Shown piece after piece: positions 53,264 to 63,931 of a stretch of DNA of 64,000 nt. Numbering within the stretch: position 1 is the first letter of the stretch; every line of letters begins with the position of its first letter. The notes beneath the pieces were generated by a model that worked only from the letters and a program-made list of their open reading frames with translations, had not been told where the DNA came from and did not search any database. A program made the translations under genes and the position numbers. Source of the DNA: Colwellia psychrerythraea (GTDB lineage Bacteria > Pseudomonadota > Gammaproteobacteria > Enterobacterales > Alteromonadaceae). The stretch is from contig MAAF01000044.1 of the NCBI GenBank assembly GCA_002163005.1, positions 1 through 64,000 of the forward strand, written 5' to 3'.

Positions 53264-55855
53264 TTAGTTGGCGACAATATTAAGTAATTTACCTGGAATA
53301 TAAATAACTTTGCGTATGGTATTGCCATCGGTAAATTTCAATACGCTTTCGTCATTTAAGCCAAGTGTTTCAACATCTTCTTTACTTGCATCAGCAGCAA
53401 CAGTAATTTTTGCACGTAACTTACCATTCACTTGCACAATAATAAGCTTTTCATCTTCAACTAGCGCGCTATCGTCAACTACAGGCCAGCTAGCATCTTC
53501 AACATTTAAGTCACTACCGCCAACAACCTGCCATAAATGATGACATAAGTGTGGAGTAATTGGCGTTAGCATCAACACAACCGAGCGAACCGCTTCTTGC
53601 ATTACCGCTTTATCTTCATCGCTGTTTAACTTGGCTTTCCCTAAATGGTTCATTAACTCCATGATGGCAGCAATGGCAGTATTAAAGGTATTACGGCGAC
53701 CTATGTCATCGGTTACTTTGGCAATGGTTTTGTGTAATTCGCGGCGTAATTTCTTCTGGTTACTGTTTAATGTTAATCCGGTAATATCTGCTACAGGAGT
53801 ACCTTTAGTACTTTCAGTGAAGTCATTCGCTAACTTATAAACACGCTTAACAAAGCGATATGCACCTTCAACACCGGCGTCAGACCATTCTAGTGTTTGC
53901 TCTGGTGGTGAAGTGAACATGATAAATAAGCGCACAGTATCAGCGCCGTATTTTTCAATAACTTCTTGTGGGTCAATGCCGTTATTTTTTGATTTAGACA
54001 TTTTACTCATGCCGGCAGATAGCACTGGCTGACCATCAAGTTTACTTATTGCTGAGGTAACATGACCTTTATCGTCACGCTCTACAGTGACATCACTTGG
54101 AGCAATCCACTCTTGTGCGCCATTGTCAGCTTCACGGTAATAAGTTTCAGCTAAAACCATGCCTTGGCATAAAAGTTTTTTAAATGGTTCATCACAATCA
54201 ACTAAACCAACATCACGTAATAGTTTATGGAAAAAACGTGAATATAATAAATGTAAAATAGCGTGCTCAATACCACCGATATATTGATCAACAGGTAACC
54301 AATAGTTTGCTTTAGCAGGGTCAATCATTTGGGTATCGTCATTAGGTGAACAATAACGTGCGTAATACCATGATGATTCCATAAAAGTATCAAAGGTATC
54401 TGTTTCACGCAGCGCTTCTTCACCGTTATAAGTCGTTTTTGCCCACTCAGGGTCCGCTTTTATCGGTGAGGTAGTACCATTCATGACCACATCTTCTGGC
54501 AATATTACCGGTAATTCACTTGTTGGTACAGGTACCGATTCTCCGTTAGCCAGATTAATCATTGGGATTGGTGTACCCCAATAACGCTGTCGAGAAACCC
54601 CCCAATCACGTAAACGGTAGTTAGTAGTTATCTTACCTTTGTTTTCGCTAGTCAATTTATCACTAATGGCTTTAAAAGCTTGCTCAAAATCTAGGCCGTC
54701 AAATTCACCTGAATTAATTAAGGTAGATTTTTCTATAATAGCCGCTTTGTTAATATCATCAGACTCTTGTCCAGCAATAACTTGCTCTATGGCTAAACCA
54801 TATTTTGTGGCAAATTCATAATCACGCTGGTCGTGTCCCGGTACAGACATTACCGCACCTGAGCCATAATCCATCAGGACAAAATTAGCAGCCCAAATAG
54901 GCACTAATTTACCAGTAAGCGGGTGAATAGCTTTAAGGCCGGTATCAACACCTTTCTTTTCCATTGCAGCCATGTCAGCTTCAGTGGTTTTACTATTTTT
55001 ACATTCAGCAATAAAGGCAGCTAAATCAGCGTTATCTTTGGCGGCAGTTTGTGCTAATGGATGTTGCGCGGCAAGTGCGACATAAGTAACACCCATTAAG
55101 GTATCAGGGCGGGTAGTGTAAATATCAAAACTTTCTGTCGAGTCAGCAACAGCAAAAGTCATCTCAACACCTTGAGAGCGACCAATCCAATTACGTTGCA
55201 TAGTTTTTACTTGTTCAGGCCAGTCGGTTAACTGATCTAAATCATCAAGTAACTCTTCGGCGTAATCAGTAATTTTAATAAACCATTGAGGGATCTCTTT
55301 ACGCTCAACAATTGCACCCGAGCGCCAGCCACGACCGTCAATAACTTGCTCGTTTGCCAGTACAGTTTGATCTACCGGATCCCAGTTTACCGTAGCATTT
55401 TTCTTATACACTAGACCTTTTTCGAAAAGCTGGGTAAAGAACCACTGTTCCCAGCGATAGTAATCAGGTTTACACGTAGCTAACTCACGGCCCCAGTCAT
55501 AGCCAAAACCTAGTGATTGCAATTGATTACGCATGTAGTCAATATTCTCGTAGGTCCATTTCCCTGGTGCTGTTTTGTTTTTAATAGCAGCGTTTTCAGC
55601 GGGTAAGCCAAAAGCATCCCAACCCATAGGTTGCATGACATTTTTGCCTTGCATACGTTGGTAGCGAGAAATAACATCACCTAAGCTGTAATTACGTACA
55701 TGACCCATGTGCAGTCGACCACTAGGGTAAGGGAACATAGCTAAGCAGTAAAATTTTTCTTTGTCTGGGTTTTCAATAGCTTGAAAAGTGTTGTTATCAG
55801 TCCAAAATTTTTGTACTGTTGCTTCAATCGCTTGGGGATTATAAATGGCTTCCAT
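53264..55855 (-). CDS. leuS: Leucyl-tRNA synthetase
   Basis: A class Ia synthetase charging tRNA-Leu. HMGH in [19 protein letters not shown] is the HIGH signature and KMSKSKNNG is the KMSKS loop; between them lies the CP1 editing domain ([12 protein letters not shown]). The ATG at 55855 gives [18 protein letters not shown], matching the family N-terminus, with 863 residues; an in-frame start at 55909 would add 18 non-conserved residues. First gene of the leuS-lptE-holA-nadD run. Confidence 0.96.
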   Translation of the reverse strand: MEAIYNPQAIEATVQKFWTDNNTFQAIENPDKEKFYCLAMFPYPSGRLHMGHVRNYSLGDVISRYQRMQGKNVMQPMGWDAFGLPAENAAIKNKTAPGKWTYENIDYMRNQLQSLGFGYDWGRELATCKPDYYRWEQWFFTQLFEKGLVYKKNATVNWDPVDQTVLANEQVIDGRGWRSGAIVERKEIPQWFIKITDYAEELLDDLDQLTDWPEQVKTMQRNWIGRSQGVEMTFAVADSTESFDIYTTRPDTLMGVTYVALAAQHPLAQTAAKDNADLAAFIAECKNSKTTEADMAAMEKKGVDTGLKAIHPLTGKLVPIWAANFVLMDYGSGAVMSVPGHDQRDYEFATKYGLAIEQVIAGQESDDINKAAIIEKSTLINSGEFDGLDFEQAFKAISDKLTSENKGKITTNYRLRDWGVSRQRYWGTPIPMINLANGESVPVPTSELPVILPEDVVMNGTTSPIKADPEWAKTTYNGEEALRETDTFDTFMESSWYYARYCSPNDDTQMIDPAKANYWLPVDQYIGGIEHAILHLLYSRFFHKLLRDVGLVDCDEPFKKLLCQGMVLAETYYREADNGAQEWIAPSDVTVERDDKGHVTSAISKLDGQPVLSAGMSKMSKSKNNGIDPQEVIEKYGADTVRLFIMFTSPPEQTLEWSDAGVEGAYRFVKRVYKLANDFTESTKGTPVADITGLTLNSNQKKLRRELHKTIAKVTDDIGRRNTFNTAIAAIMELMNHLGKAKLNSDEDKAVMQEAVRSVVLMLTPITPHLCHHLWQVVGGSDLNVEDASWPVVDDSALVEDEKLIIVQVNGKLRAKITVAADASKEDVETLGLNDESVLKFTDGNTIRKVIYIPGKLLNIVAN

Positions 55856-56050
55856 TAAGACTTTCTCTAATGCTTTTAAGATGTTACCGAATTGCTTGTT
55901 ATACGACATAAAGTTGCATAAACAGCGGTTAGATTATCGCTGTAGAATACCTTATATAACTGGGTAACAACAAGCATAATTAAGCGTAAACGATAACTTT
56001 TCCTATACTTAAACCTATAGTTAAAGTAATACCCTTAAGGGAGAATACTA

Positions 56051-56536
56051 ATGTCACAACAAAATGATTATTTTGCCGATATTTATCAAAAGCTCAACGA
56101 CTGGTTGGTTGAAGTAAAAGTTGAGCAAAAGCCGCACATTGACGAGTTTATCAAGCAAGCTAAGTTATATGCGGGTGCTGCGGAAACAATGTCAGAGGAA
56201 AAGCTACAACAATTTACCGAGAATTTAAAATATGATCTGCATGACTTTTATCAATTAAATCGAGCACAGGCCAAAAGCTCGGTCTACTTAGGTTTATTAA
56301 ATGAAACATTGTGGGATAACCTCGCCAAGTTAACCGATAAATCGCAAGTTGAATGGGCAGAGCTTGTTGATGATTTTAATCATGATGGTATATATAAAAG
56401 TGGCGACTTTATTGGCTTTGGTAAACTGCAATGTGAACAATGCGATGAAACAATCACTATTATGCATTTTAGTGAAATTGCTGATTGTGCTCATTGTGGC
56501 TCAACAGACTTTATTCGTCTCCCGCTCAACCCTTAA
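56051..56536 (+). CDS. ybeL: Zinc-ribbon protein YbeL (DUF1451)
   Basis: A 161-residue protein with a helical N-terminal part and a C-terminal zinc ribbon formed by CEQC (about 127-130) and CAHC (about 146-149). It matches E. coli YbeL in size, motif and location, divergent from leuS. Function unknown. AAGGGAG lies just upstream of the ATG. Confidence 0.92.
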   Translation: MSQQNDYFADIYQKLNDWLVEVKVEQKPHIDEFIKQAKLYAGAAETMSEEKLQQFTENLKYDLHDFYQLNRAQAKSSVYLGLLNETLWDNLAKLTDKSQVEWAELVDDFNHDGIYKSGDFIGFGKLQCEQCDETITIMHFSEIADCAHCGSTDFIRLPLNP

Positions 56537-56657
56537 CTTTACAATTACTTGTTAGCAGAAATGTTAGCAAGTACACTAGCGCCAAAATTTCGATACGCTA
56601 AGTTCGATACTTTCATTATTAGGAGCGAGACTCAATAACGCTCTTTACAGGATTTAC

Positions 56658-59075
56658 ATGACTAAAATGCCTACTTTCCTTGCAGATCAAACCCGCCTAA
56701 TTGTTGATGATCTCACTTCTCCTTTGTCAGCTACATTATTTTCCGATAATAAAGAACCAGCCAGTAAAGACAATGAATTTGGCGTGCAGGGCTTAGTTGG
56801 TCATGAAAGAGCAAAGGAGGCTTTAGAGTTTGGCTTATCTATGTCTGCAATTGGCTTCAATGTTTTTGCTATGGGCGAGCATGGCACAGGGCGACAAACA
56901 TTAATTAAACAAATGTTAACCTCGCTCGCTAATGTGAAAACAGCACCTGATGAATGGTGTTATACCAATAATTTTGACAAAAGCCATATTCCGTTAACGT
57001 TGTCGGTTAAGCCTGGTGATGGCAAAAAATTATTAATAAGCATGAATAAATTTATTGATGGTTTACTTAGTTTGTTTCCTGAGGTTTTTGATAACCCCGG
57101 CTACCAAAGACAAAAGTCAGCTATTGATCGAGAGTTTAATCAAAAATACGATCAAGCAATTTCAGTGGTCGAAGAGCTTGCTCTAAAAGAGAATGTGGTT
57201 TTATATGAAGAAAATGGCGAAGTAGGTTTTTCACCTTTAGTTGAAGGTAAACCATTAAGTGATAAAGAGTTTTCGAATCTAAATGAAACTGATAGAGCAA
57301 GTTTTTATAAATCGCTAAATGAATTGGAAAACGTTCTGTCCGAGCAATTGTTAGAGCTACCGTTATGGAAACGTCTTTCTTTTGATCAGTCACGACAACT
57401 TAAAAATGATACTGCAGAGAAGGCAGTTAAACCTTATATCACTGAATTAGAAAAAGAATTTAGTAATAATGATGACGTATTAAAATATTTAGGTAAAGTG
57501 AAAAACCATGTAGTCGATGCTGTTTTAGAGATTTTAGTAACTGAGTCTGATGATACTCCGACAGATAAAGAATTACGCAAACTAATGGTTGAACGTTTTT
57601 TACCAAACTTACTGGTACCATGTGATAACACAAAAGGGGCTCCTGTGGTTTATGAGCAAAATCCTACCTATCAAAACTTATTTGGTCACGTCGATTTTGC
57701 TAGTTTTCAAGGCAGCAGTTATACCAGTTATCGCTTAATAAGACCTGGCGCTTTGCATAAGGCCAATGGTGGTTATTTACTATTAGATGCCGATAAAGTA
57801 TTAAGTCAACCTATGGTGTGGTCGCGTTTGAAGTTAGCGTTAAAAACTCAACAAATTACCATTGAAAACCCTTATTCTGAATATAGCCAGCCTAGTGGTT
57901 ATAGCTTGCAACCAGAAAAAATTCCCATGCAAGTTAAAGTAGTACTGCTTGGGGATGCTGAAATTTATTATACATTACAAGATTACGACCAAGAATTTAC
58001 TGAGCTATTTAGAGTGCTAGCCGATTTCGACCGTCACCTAGATAAAACTGATAGTAATTTAATTGCGTTTGGACAATTAATCAGACAACGTGCAGATAAA
58101 CATAATTATCCCGAAGTTAGTGATGATGCAGTTTTAGAACTCGTTCGTTATGCCCTTAGACGAGGCGAGCATAAACATAAAGTGTCAGCAAATATCGTAC
58201 AGGTAAATGATTTACTGGATGAAGCAAATTACTGCTGGCAAAAGCAAGGCAGTCAAGGACCTTTAAAAGCACAACATATTGCTTTAGCACAAGCAGCGAA
58301 AAAGCGTCGTATTGGTCGGTTAAGTGAAACATGGCTCAGTGAAATTAAGGAACAACAAGTATTGATTAATACCGAAGGTAGCTTTATCGGTAAAGTGAAT
58401 GGCTTAACCGTGCTTGAGATCGGCGATAGTGTTTTTGGTACTCCTGCACGTATAACTGCAACCGTTTATGCAGGTAGCGAAGGCGTTACAGATATCGAAC
58501 GAGAAGTCGACTTAGGTAAATCAATTCACTCCAAAGGTGTTTTGCTTTTAACGGGGTATTTGGGTCATAAATATGGACAAACATTCCCAGTAAGTATTTC
58601 TGCCAACATTGCCATAGAACAATCCTATGGACATATAGATGGTGATAGTGCCTCTATGGCTGAGCTTTGCGCACTTATTTCTGCTATTACCTTATTACCA
58701 ATAGATCAAAGTCTTGCCATAACAGGTTCAATTAATCAACACGGTGAAGTACAGTCTATTGGCGGTGTTAACGAGAAAATAGAAGGGTTCTTTCAGTTGT
58801 GCCAAGATAAAGGTTTAACAGGAACACAAGGTGTTATAATCCCGCAAACCAACGTTATTAACTTAATGCTTAATGATGAAGTGATTAATGCGGTGTCTCG
58901 CGGAGAGTTTTCAATACATGCCGTTGAAACAATTGATCAAGCACTGGAGTTATTGATGAATGTAGATGCGGGTATTATTAGTAAGACAGGCCGTTATCCA
59001 CGTAAATCTATTCATGGTTTGGCACTTGATAAGCTAGAAAATTTTTCCGATATACTTAATGGCTCTGAAGAATAA
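56658..59075 (+). CDS. Lon-family ATP-dependent protease (LonB/YcbZ-like)
   Basis: An 805-residue AAA+ protease of the LonP2 group. GEHGTGRQT (73-81) is the Walker A variant; a long helical insertion (about 140-300) precedes the second half of the ATPase module (HKANGGYLLLDADKVL). The C-terminal protease domain has the Ser-Lys dyad at about S664 (IDGDSASMAE) and K706 (GGVNEKIEGF). Such proteases degrade unneeded or misfolded cytosolic proteins. AGGA and a GGATTT ribosome site precede the ATG. An array of 22-bp repeats follows 14 bp after the stop. Confidence 0.92.
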   Translation: MTKMPTFLADQTRLIVDDLTSPLSATLFSDNKEPASKDNEFGVQGLVGHERAKEALEFGLSMSAIGFNVFAMGEHGTGRQTLIKQMLTSLANVKTAPDEWCYTNNFDKSHIPLTLSVKPGDGKKLLISMNKFIDGLLSLFPEVFDNPGYQRQKSAIDREFNQKYDQAISVVEELALKENVVLYEENGEVGFSPLVEGKPLSDKEFSNLNETDRASFYKSLNELENVLSEQLLELPLWKRLSFDQSRQLKNDTAEKAVKPYITELEKEFSNNDDVLKYLGKVKNHVVDAVLEILVTESDDTPTDKELRKLMVERFLPNLLVPCDNTKGAPVVYEQNPTYQNLFGHVDFASFQGSSYTSYRLIRPGALHKANGGYLLLDADKVLSQPMVWSRLKLALKTQQITIENPYSEYSQPSGYSLQPEKIPMQVKVVLLGDAEIYYTLQDYDQEFTELFRVLADFDRHLDKTDSNLIAFGQLIRQRADKHNYPEVSDDAVLELVRYALRRGEHKHKVSANIVQVNDLLDEANYCWQKQGSQGPLKAQHIALAQAAKKRRIGRLSETWLSEIKEQQVLINTEGSFIGKVNGLTVLEIGDSVFGTPARITATVYAGSEGVTDIEREVDLGKSIHSKGVLLLTGYLGHKYGQTFPVSISANIAIEQSYGHIDGDSASMAELCALISAITLLPIDQSLAITGSINQHGEVQSIGGVNEKIEGFFQLCQDKGLTGTQGVIIPQTNVINLMLNDEVINAVSRGEFSIHAVETIDQALELLMNVDAGIISKTGRYPRKSIHGLALDKLENFSDILNGSEE

Positions 59076-59089
59076 GATTACTACCGTGA

Positions 59090-59235
59090 AGCTCAGTAAT
59101 TGAGCGCCTCCAGCTCAGTAATTGAGTGGTTCTAGCTCAGTAATTGAGCGGTTACAGCTCGGTAGTTGAGCGGTTCTAGCTCGGTAATTGAGCGGTTCTA
59201 GCTCGGTAATTGAGCGGTTCCAGCTCGGAAATTGC
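59090..59235. repeat. Tandem array of a 22-bp hairpin-forming repeat (6.6 copies)
   Basis: Six complete units start at 59090, 59112, 59134, 59156, 59178 and 59200, plus a partial one at 59222. The core of each is GCTC(A/G)GTAATTGAGC, itself a small inverted repeat (GCTCA / TGAGC). Units differ at a few positions, with the right-hand ones most alike. There are no spacers, so it is not a CRISPR. It lies between the Lon-like and PilZ-like genes. Confidence 0.95.
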
Positions 59236-59293
59236 ACTTCCTAAAGCTTTTGTTATAATGATAGGATAAAACAACAAGCAGTGTGGGATTCAA

Positions 59294-59896
59294 GTGGAAT
59301 TTTCGGCGGAAGAATTGGAATTTTTCAACAATATCTTTGCTGAAAAATCAACCGATAGCATAATTAGTGACTCACATCCCAAGTTTGTTGTGCAAGCAGG
59401 CGTGCCTCAGAATTTAAGACAAGTGCTAGTGGGTAGTAAATTAACGTTATTAGCAGAAATTAGTCATTATCAATTATGGTTCCCTGTCACTTTAACCATT
59501 AATAAACAAGGTGTATTCTCACCTAAATTAGGCACTCCTGAAGTTATTGACGTAAGAGGGCACGAGCGTAGTTGGCGAATAAAAACGCCTAAAAATGTAG
59601 CCGTCATTGATATTTCTCATGATCAAAAAATTGAAATATTGTCACTTTCGGCTACAGGGTTAACGTTAAAAGTACCTAACTCAGGTAATAATTATATTGA
59701 CCTAAAGCAGTATTCATTTGAAATGAGTTTAGCAGGTGAAGAGCCTCTCAAGCTTGAGCTAGACTTAGTCAGACATGATAAAAATATTGTTGCAGCTAAA
59801 TTTAAGGATTTACAGGAGGGGAAGGAAGCATTAAGAAAATTCCTCTTCAACTCACATCAATTGAAGTACTCGAACCTTTATCAAGACGTTATTTAA
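59294..59896 (+). CDS. PilZ-like domain protein
   Basis: A 200-residue soluble protein. The segment RSWRIKTPKNVAVI (about 92-105) followed by EILSLSATGLTLKVP and ending VAAKFKDL resembles a PilZ domain, the family that binds cyclic di-GMP, although the usual RxxxR and D/NxSxxG motifs are degenerate (RSWRI, SLSATG). Ligand binding is therefore uncertain. The start is GTG at 59294, with GTGGGA upstream; the tandem repeat array ends 58 bp before it. Confidence 0.68.
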   Translation: MEFSAEELEFFNNIFAEKSTDSIISDSHPKFVVQAGVPQNLRQVLVGSKLTLLAEISHYQLWFPVTLTINKQGVFSPKLGTPEVIDVRGHERSWRIKTPKNVAVIDISHDQKIEILSLSATGLTLKVPNSGNNYIDLKQYSFEMSLAGEEPLKLELDLVRHDKNIVAAKFKDLQEGKEALRKFLFNSHQLKYSNLYQDVI

Positions 59897-59904
59897 TAAA
59901 GTTC

Positions 59905-59932
59905 TTGTCAAATAACAATATCTCTGTATAAT
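59905..59932 (+). promoter_or_regulatory. Promoter of the DEAD-box helicase gene
   Basis: TTGTCA (59905-59910), 16-bp spacer, TATAAT (59927-59932), then GCGCGCC. Transcription would start near 59939. Confidence 0.8.
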
Positions 59933-59938
59933 GCGCGC

Positions 59939-60318
59939 CTCGATAACAGGTTGAATGAATTTCAGCCAAAGTTAGTCCAATAAGCGACTTACTTATACTA
60001 ACTAGTAATAGTTTAATAGATGTATAAGTATATTGAGATGAGTGGGGTTTTACCGCCCAATAGACTTCCCAGCTAATTCGCCCCTAGAATTAGCAAGAAA
60101 TATAGCGTCAATAGAACGCTATGCGCCTTAAGTCTTCCTGGTGGTTTCCTCGTATATATTTTACGCAGGTTAAGACTTAGCAATTTAAATCAAATGCTAT
60201 TAAGTGCAGCTAATTAACACCCGTTAATTTGGCGGTAGCTTTGTGATTGATTTTTATAATTACGCCCAAGTAGTTATGCTCAAGTAATGCGCCTGCCTTG
60301 AGAAGATGAAAATTATTT
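59939..60318 (+). promoter_or_regulatory. Long structured 5' leader of the helicase mRNA
   Basis: About 380 nt without an open gene separate the promoter from the helicase ATG. TAAGTCTTCCTG (60129-60140) can pair with CAGG-TT-AAGACTTA (60166-60179). Long leaders of this kind are typical of cold-shock genes such as cspA and deaD in enterobacteria; that this one acts the same way is inferred. Confidence 0.6.
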
Positions 60319-62136
60319 ATGACTGATCAAAAAACTGAAACTGTAACTGAAGCTGTAGCTTTTGCCTCTTTAGGCTTGCCTGAAAACTTATTATCCGCTG
60401 TTCTTTCTATTGGTTTCAACTCTGCTACCGATATTCAAGCACTAACTATACCGCCATTACTTGAAGGCAAAGATGTATTAGGTGAAGCACAAACAGGTAC
60501 AGGTAAAACTGCTGCGTTTGGCTTACCTGCATTAGCAAAAATTGATACATCAGTTAGAAAACCACAATTGATGGTTTTAGCACCTACACGTGAATTGGCG
60601 ATGCAAGTTGCTGAAGCAATTGAATCTTTCGGTAAAGACATGAAAGGTTTACGTGTTGCAACATTATACGGTGGCCAATCTTACGGACCACAATTTCAAC
60701 AACTAGAGCGTGGAGCACAAGTTGTTGTTGGTACTCCTGGTCGTTTAATGGATCACTTACGTCGTAAAAGCCTGAAGTTAGATGAATTACGTGTTTGTGT
60801 GCTTGATGAAGCAGATGAAATGTTAAACATGGGCTTCTTAGAAGACATCCAGTGGATTTTGGATCATTTACCAAAAACTACTCAAATGTGTTTGTTCTCT
60901 GCGACTATGCCACCTGCAATTCGTAAAATTGCTAATCGTTTCTTAAAAGATCCTGAGCACATTAAAGTTGCTGCTGTTAAAAAAGCAAAAGCTAACATTA
61001 CCCAGTACGCTTGGAAAGTTAGTGGCATCACTAAAATGACAGCGTTAGAGCGTATTGCTGAAGTTGTTGAATACGATGCAATGATTATCTTTGTTCGTAC
61101 TCGTAACGACACTGTAGACATTGCCGAAAAATTAGAACGTGCTGGTTACCCGGCATTAGCATTAAATGGTGATTTGAACCAAGCACAACGTGAACGTTGT
61201 ATTGAGCAAATGAAATCAGGCAAATCGTCTATTTTAGTTGCTACTGACGTTGTTGCACGTGGTTTAGATATCCCACGTATCTCATTAGTTATTAACTATG
61301 ATTTACCTGGTGATAACGAAGCATATGTTCACCGCATTGGTCGTACTGGTCGTGCTGGTCGTGAAGGTATGTCAATTGCTTTCGTACGTCCACGTGAAAT
61401 GTACTCAATTCGTCATTATGAGCGTTTAACGTCAGGTACAGTACTTGATTACCAATTACCAAACATTCAAGACATTGGTAAAATACGTATTGAGCGTACT
61501 CGTGTTGAAGTTGCAAAAATTGTTGCAGATAAAGATATCTCAAGCATGCGTGAAATTGTTGAAGGCATGGCTGCTGAATCAGAAGTCTCTATGATTGATC
61601 TTGCTGCTGCATTACTTTTCCAAAAGCAAATGAAGCAACCACTTCAACCAAAAGAAGATCCTAAGCCTCGTCGTGATGCACGTGAACGTAACGACCGTAA
61701 TGACCGTGGCGATCGTAACAGTCGTGGTAACGACCGCAACAGCCGTGGTAATGACCGTAATAGTCGTGGTAATGATCGAAATGACCGTGGCAACCGTGAA
61801 GAAAGACCACGCAAAGCTAAAGTTAACCGCAGCGATGTTGATTGGCAAACTTACCGCCTAGAAGTGGGTAAAGAACATGGTGCACGTCCAGGTGATATCG
61901 TTGGCGCTATCGCTAATGAAATTTCATTAGACAGTAGTTACATTGGTGCTATTAACTTACATGATAAACATAGTTTTGTTCAATTACCTAAAGGTATCCC
62001 AACAGACTTGTTTAACCAATTGAAGGGCGTGCGCGTTCGTCGTCAACCTCTTTCAATCACTACTTCAGATGAAGCAGTTGTTAGCCAGCAACAACGTCCA
62101 AATCGTCGTACTGAAAAAGCAGCACGTCATACCTAA
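60319..62136 (+). CDS. deaD: Cold-shock DEAD-box RNA helicase (DeaD/CsdA)
   Basis: A 605-residue ATP-dependent RNA helicase. Motifs: AQTGTGKT (57-64), PTRELA (89-94), DEAD (163-166), SAT (194-196), VATDVVARGLD and HRIGRTGRAGR. After the helicase core come an RNA-binding linker, an Arg/Asn/Asp/Gly-rich low-complexity repeat (about 451-498, RNSRGND repeated) and a DbpA-type RNA-binding domain (VDWQTYRLEVGKEHGARPGDIVGAIANE). DeaD unwinds structured mRNA and helps 50S assembly at low temperature, fitting a psychrophilic host. Long 5' leader; own terminator. Confidence 0.95.
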   Translation: MTDQKTETVTEAVAFASLGLPENLLSAVLSIGFNSATDIQALTIPPLLEGKDVLGEAQTGTGKTAAFGLPALAKIDTSVRKPQLMVLAPTRELAMQVAEAIESFGKDMKGLRVATLYGGQSYGPQFQQLERGAQVVVGTPGRLMDHLRRKSLKLDELRVCVLDEADEMLNMGFLEDIQWILDHLPKTTQMCLFSATMPPAIRKIANRFLKDPEHIKVAAVKKAKANITQYAWKVSGITKMTALERIAEVVEYDAMIIFVRTRNDTVDIAEKLERAGYPALALNGDLNQAQRERCIEQMKSGKSSILVATDVVARGLDIPRISLVINYDLPGDNEAYVHRIGRTGRAGREGMSIAFVRPREMYSIRHYERLTSGTVLDYQLPNIQDIGKIRIERTRVEVAKIVADKDISSMREIVEGMAAESEVSMIDLAAALLFQKQMKQPLQPKEDPKPRRDARERNDRNDRGDRNSRGNDRNSRGNDRNSRGNDRNDRGNREERPRKAKVNRSDVDWQTYRLEVGKEHGARPGDIVGAIANEISLDSSYIGAINLHDKHSFVQLPKGIPTDLFNQLKGVRVRRQPLSITTSDEAVVSQQQRPNRRTEKAARHT

Positions 62137-62206
62137 TTGATGCGATAGCTTTATACCATCACGCGTAAAGGAGTGAACACTTTTTTATGTGGGATGGTAT
62201 TACTTT

Positions 62207-62232
62207 AAAAAGCGCCTTATGGCGCTTTTTTT
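62207..62232 (+). terminator. Terminator after deaD
   Basis: AAAAAGCGCC, loop TTAT, GGCGCTTTTTTT. A 10-bp stem with a T run. Confidence 0.94.
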
Positions 62233-62384
62233 GTTTTTTCGCTATAAGAAAAGCAATTCTAGGGCCTTTTATGCTAAAAAGTGTAAGTTTTTATCTCAGT
62301 CACCTTGTTTGCGTATTGCTTTATCTATTACTATAGAGCCACTTAGTACAATTAATTTTTCAACCAAAAATAATTCTAATAATA

Positions 62385-62819
62385 ATGTCTGAAGTAACCC
62401 CCAAATCAAACGTTGAATCAGCCCATCATTTCGCTATTCGTGTCTATTACGAAGATACCGATGCAGGTGGAATTGTCTATTATGCGAACTATTTGAAGTT
62501 TTTTGAACGCGCGCGAACAGAGTGGCTAAGAGAAATAGGTATAAACCAAGAAGTATTTTTGCAACAAAAGTTAGGTTTTGTGGTCAGAAAGGTTGAAATG
62601 GATAATGTTGCCTCGGCAAGACTTGATGATTTACTTGAAGTGAACTCAACCATTATAACCTTGAAGCGTGCAAGCTTAGTGTTTCACCAACAAATTACCA
62701 ATCAAGAAAAACAAATATTGTGTACTGCTAAAATACGTATAGCTTGCGTCGATTTTAGTCAAAATAAACCCTGTGCTATTCCCGAATTAATATTAGGAGC
62801 GTTTAAACGTGTCAGCTGA
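62385..62819 (+). CDS. ybgC: Tol-Pal associated acyl-CoA thioesterase YbgC
   Basis: A 144-residue hotdog thioesterase. [30 protein letters not shown] is the 4-hydroxybenzoyl-CoA thioesterase-like signature, with the catalytic Asp in EDTDAGG. It is first gene of the tol-pal operon, as in E. coli, and overlaps tolQ by 11 bp. Role in envelope lipid metabolism is suggested by context. Confidence 0.94.
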   Translation: MSEVTPKSNVESAHHFAIRVYYEDTDAGGIVYYANYLKFFERARTEWLREIGINQEVFLQQKLGFVVRKVEMDNVASARLDDLLEVNSTIITLKRASLVFHQQITNQEKQILCTAKIRIACVDFSQNKPCAIPELILGAFKRVS

Positions 62820-63495
62820 AATATCTATTTTCCATTTGTTTTTAGAAGCAAGCATATTGGTGCAATTTGTCATGCTTGTTTTGCTTACTTTTTCTATTGT
62901 TTGTTGGGCGATGATATTTCAACGCAGAAAAATTCTACGTACTGCCGCTGCGGAATTAAAAGCATTTGAAGATAAATTCTGGAGCGGAGCCGATTTAAGC
63001 AAACTTTATAGCGAAACCTGTGCAAAATCACAAATACAAGGCATAGAAAGTTTATTTATAGCCGGTTTTAAAGAATTTGCCCGTCTGCGAAAAAGTCATA
63101 TTGATAACCCTCAAATTATTGTTGATGGTACACACAGAGCCATGCGTGTTGCTTTATCGCGTGAAGTAGACAGCTTAGAAACGCATTTACCTTTTATGGC
63201 GACAGTAGGCTCGATTAGTCCTTATATTGGTTTGTTCGGTACCGTATGGGGCATTATGAATTCATTTATTGCATTAGGTGCGGTAAAACAAGCCACACTT
63301 GCTATGGTCGCGCCGGGTATTGCTGAAGCATTAATTGCCACCGCAATGGGCTTGTTTGCGGCAATACCTGCGGTTATTGCCTTTAACCGCTTTAGTCATA
63401 AAGTTGAAAAACTAGAAAATAGTTATGGTAACTTTATGGACGAATTTTCAAGTATTTTACAACGTCAATCAGCCGCCGAGCAATCTACTAAATAG
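62809..63495 (+). CDS. tolQ: Tol-Pal system protein TolQ
   Basis: A 228-residue inner-membrane proton-channel subunit of the MotA/TolQ/ExbB family. Three membrane helices: about 15-37, 125-147 ([22 protein letters not shown]) and 160-182 ([26 protein letters not shown]). With TolR it powers TolA movement during outer-membrane constriction. Start GTG inside the ybgC 3' end; TAGGAG lies upstream. Confidence 0.95.
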   Translation: MSAEISIFHLFLEASILVQFVMLVLLTFSIVCWAMIFQRRKILRTAAAELKAFEDKFWSGADLSKLYSETCAKSQIQGIESLFIAGFKEFARLRKSHIDNPQIIVDGTHRAMRVALSREVDSLETHLPFMATVGSISPYIGLFGTVWGIMNSFIALGAVKQATLAMVAPGIAEALIATAMGLFAAIPAVIAFNRFSHKVEKLENSYGNFMDEFSSILQRQSAAEQSTK

Positions 63496-63504
63496 GGTAT
63501 TACT

Positions 63505-63930
63505 ATGTACCAAAGAGTTAGACGCCGCAAAGTGGCTGAAATAAATGTGGTTCCGTATATTGATGTGATGTTGGTATTACTCATTATTTTTATGGTTACC
63601 GCGCCTTTAATAACCCAAGGGGTTAAGGTTGATTTACCGCAAGCGGAAGCAGAGCCCCTTGATGAAGACAGTAAAACACCACTGGTTGCCAGCGTAGATG
63701 CTCAAGGGCTTTACTATTTAACCGTAGGAGCCAATGATAAAGAGCCTATGTCTGCTGAAGAAGTTGCGATATTAGTTAAAGCGCACCTAGCCGTTGAACC
63801 AGGTACTCCTGTTGTTGTTAATGGTGATGGCGCCGTATCATATGATGCCGTTATACAACTTATGGTTATGCTCCAAACGGTAGCAGGTGTTCCATCGGTT
63901 GGTTTAATGACAGACTCGGTGGGAGAATAG
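63505..63930 (+). CDS. tolR: Tol-Pal system protein TolR
   Basis: A 141-residue protein with one N-terminal membrane helix carrying the functional Asp (NVVPYIDVMLVLLIIFMVTAP) and a periplasmic domain of the ExbD/TolR type (GDGAVSYDAVIQLMVMLQTVAG). It pairs with TolQ to use the proton gradient. It lies 9 bp after tolQ and 1 bp before tolA. Confidence 0.95.
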   Translation: MYQRVRRRKVAEINVVPYIDVMLVLLIIFMVTAPLITQGVKVDLPQAEAEPLDEDSKTPLVASVDAQGLYYLTVGANDKEPMSAEEVAILVKAHLAVEPGTPVVVNGDGAVSYDAVIQLMVMLQTVAGVPSVGLMTDSVGE

Positions 63931-63931
63931 C

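Noticed and set aside
59090-59235. Possible CRISPR array
   Set aside because: Units are contiguous with no spacers, the period is 22 bp and no cas genes are present in the window.
61612-61861. Open frames on both strands in the deaD 3' region
   Set aside because: They are by-products of the repetitive RNSRGND-coding tract.
62189-62392. 67-codon open frame between deaD and ybgC
   Set aside because: It spans the deaD terminator and overlaps the ybgC start; composition is not protein-like.
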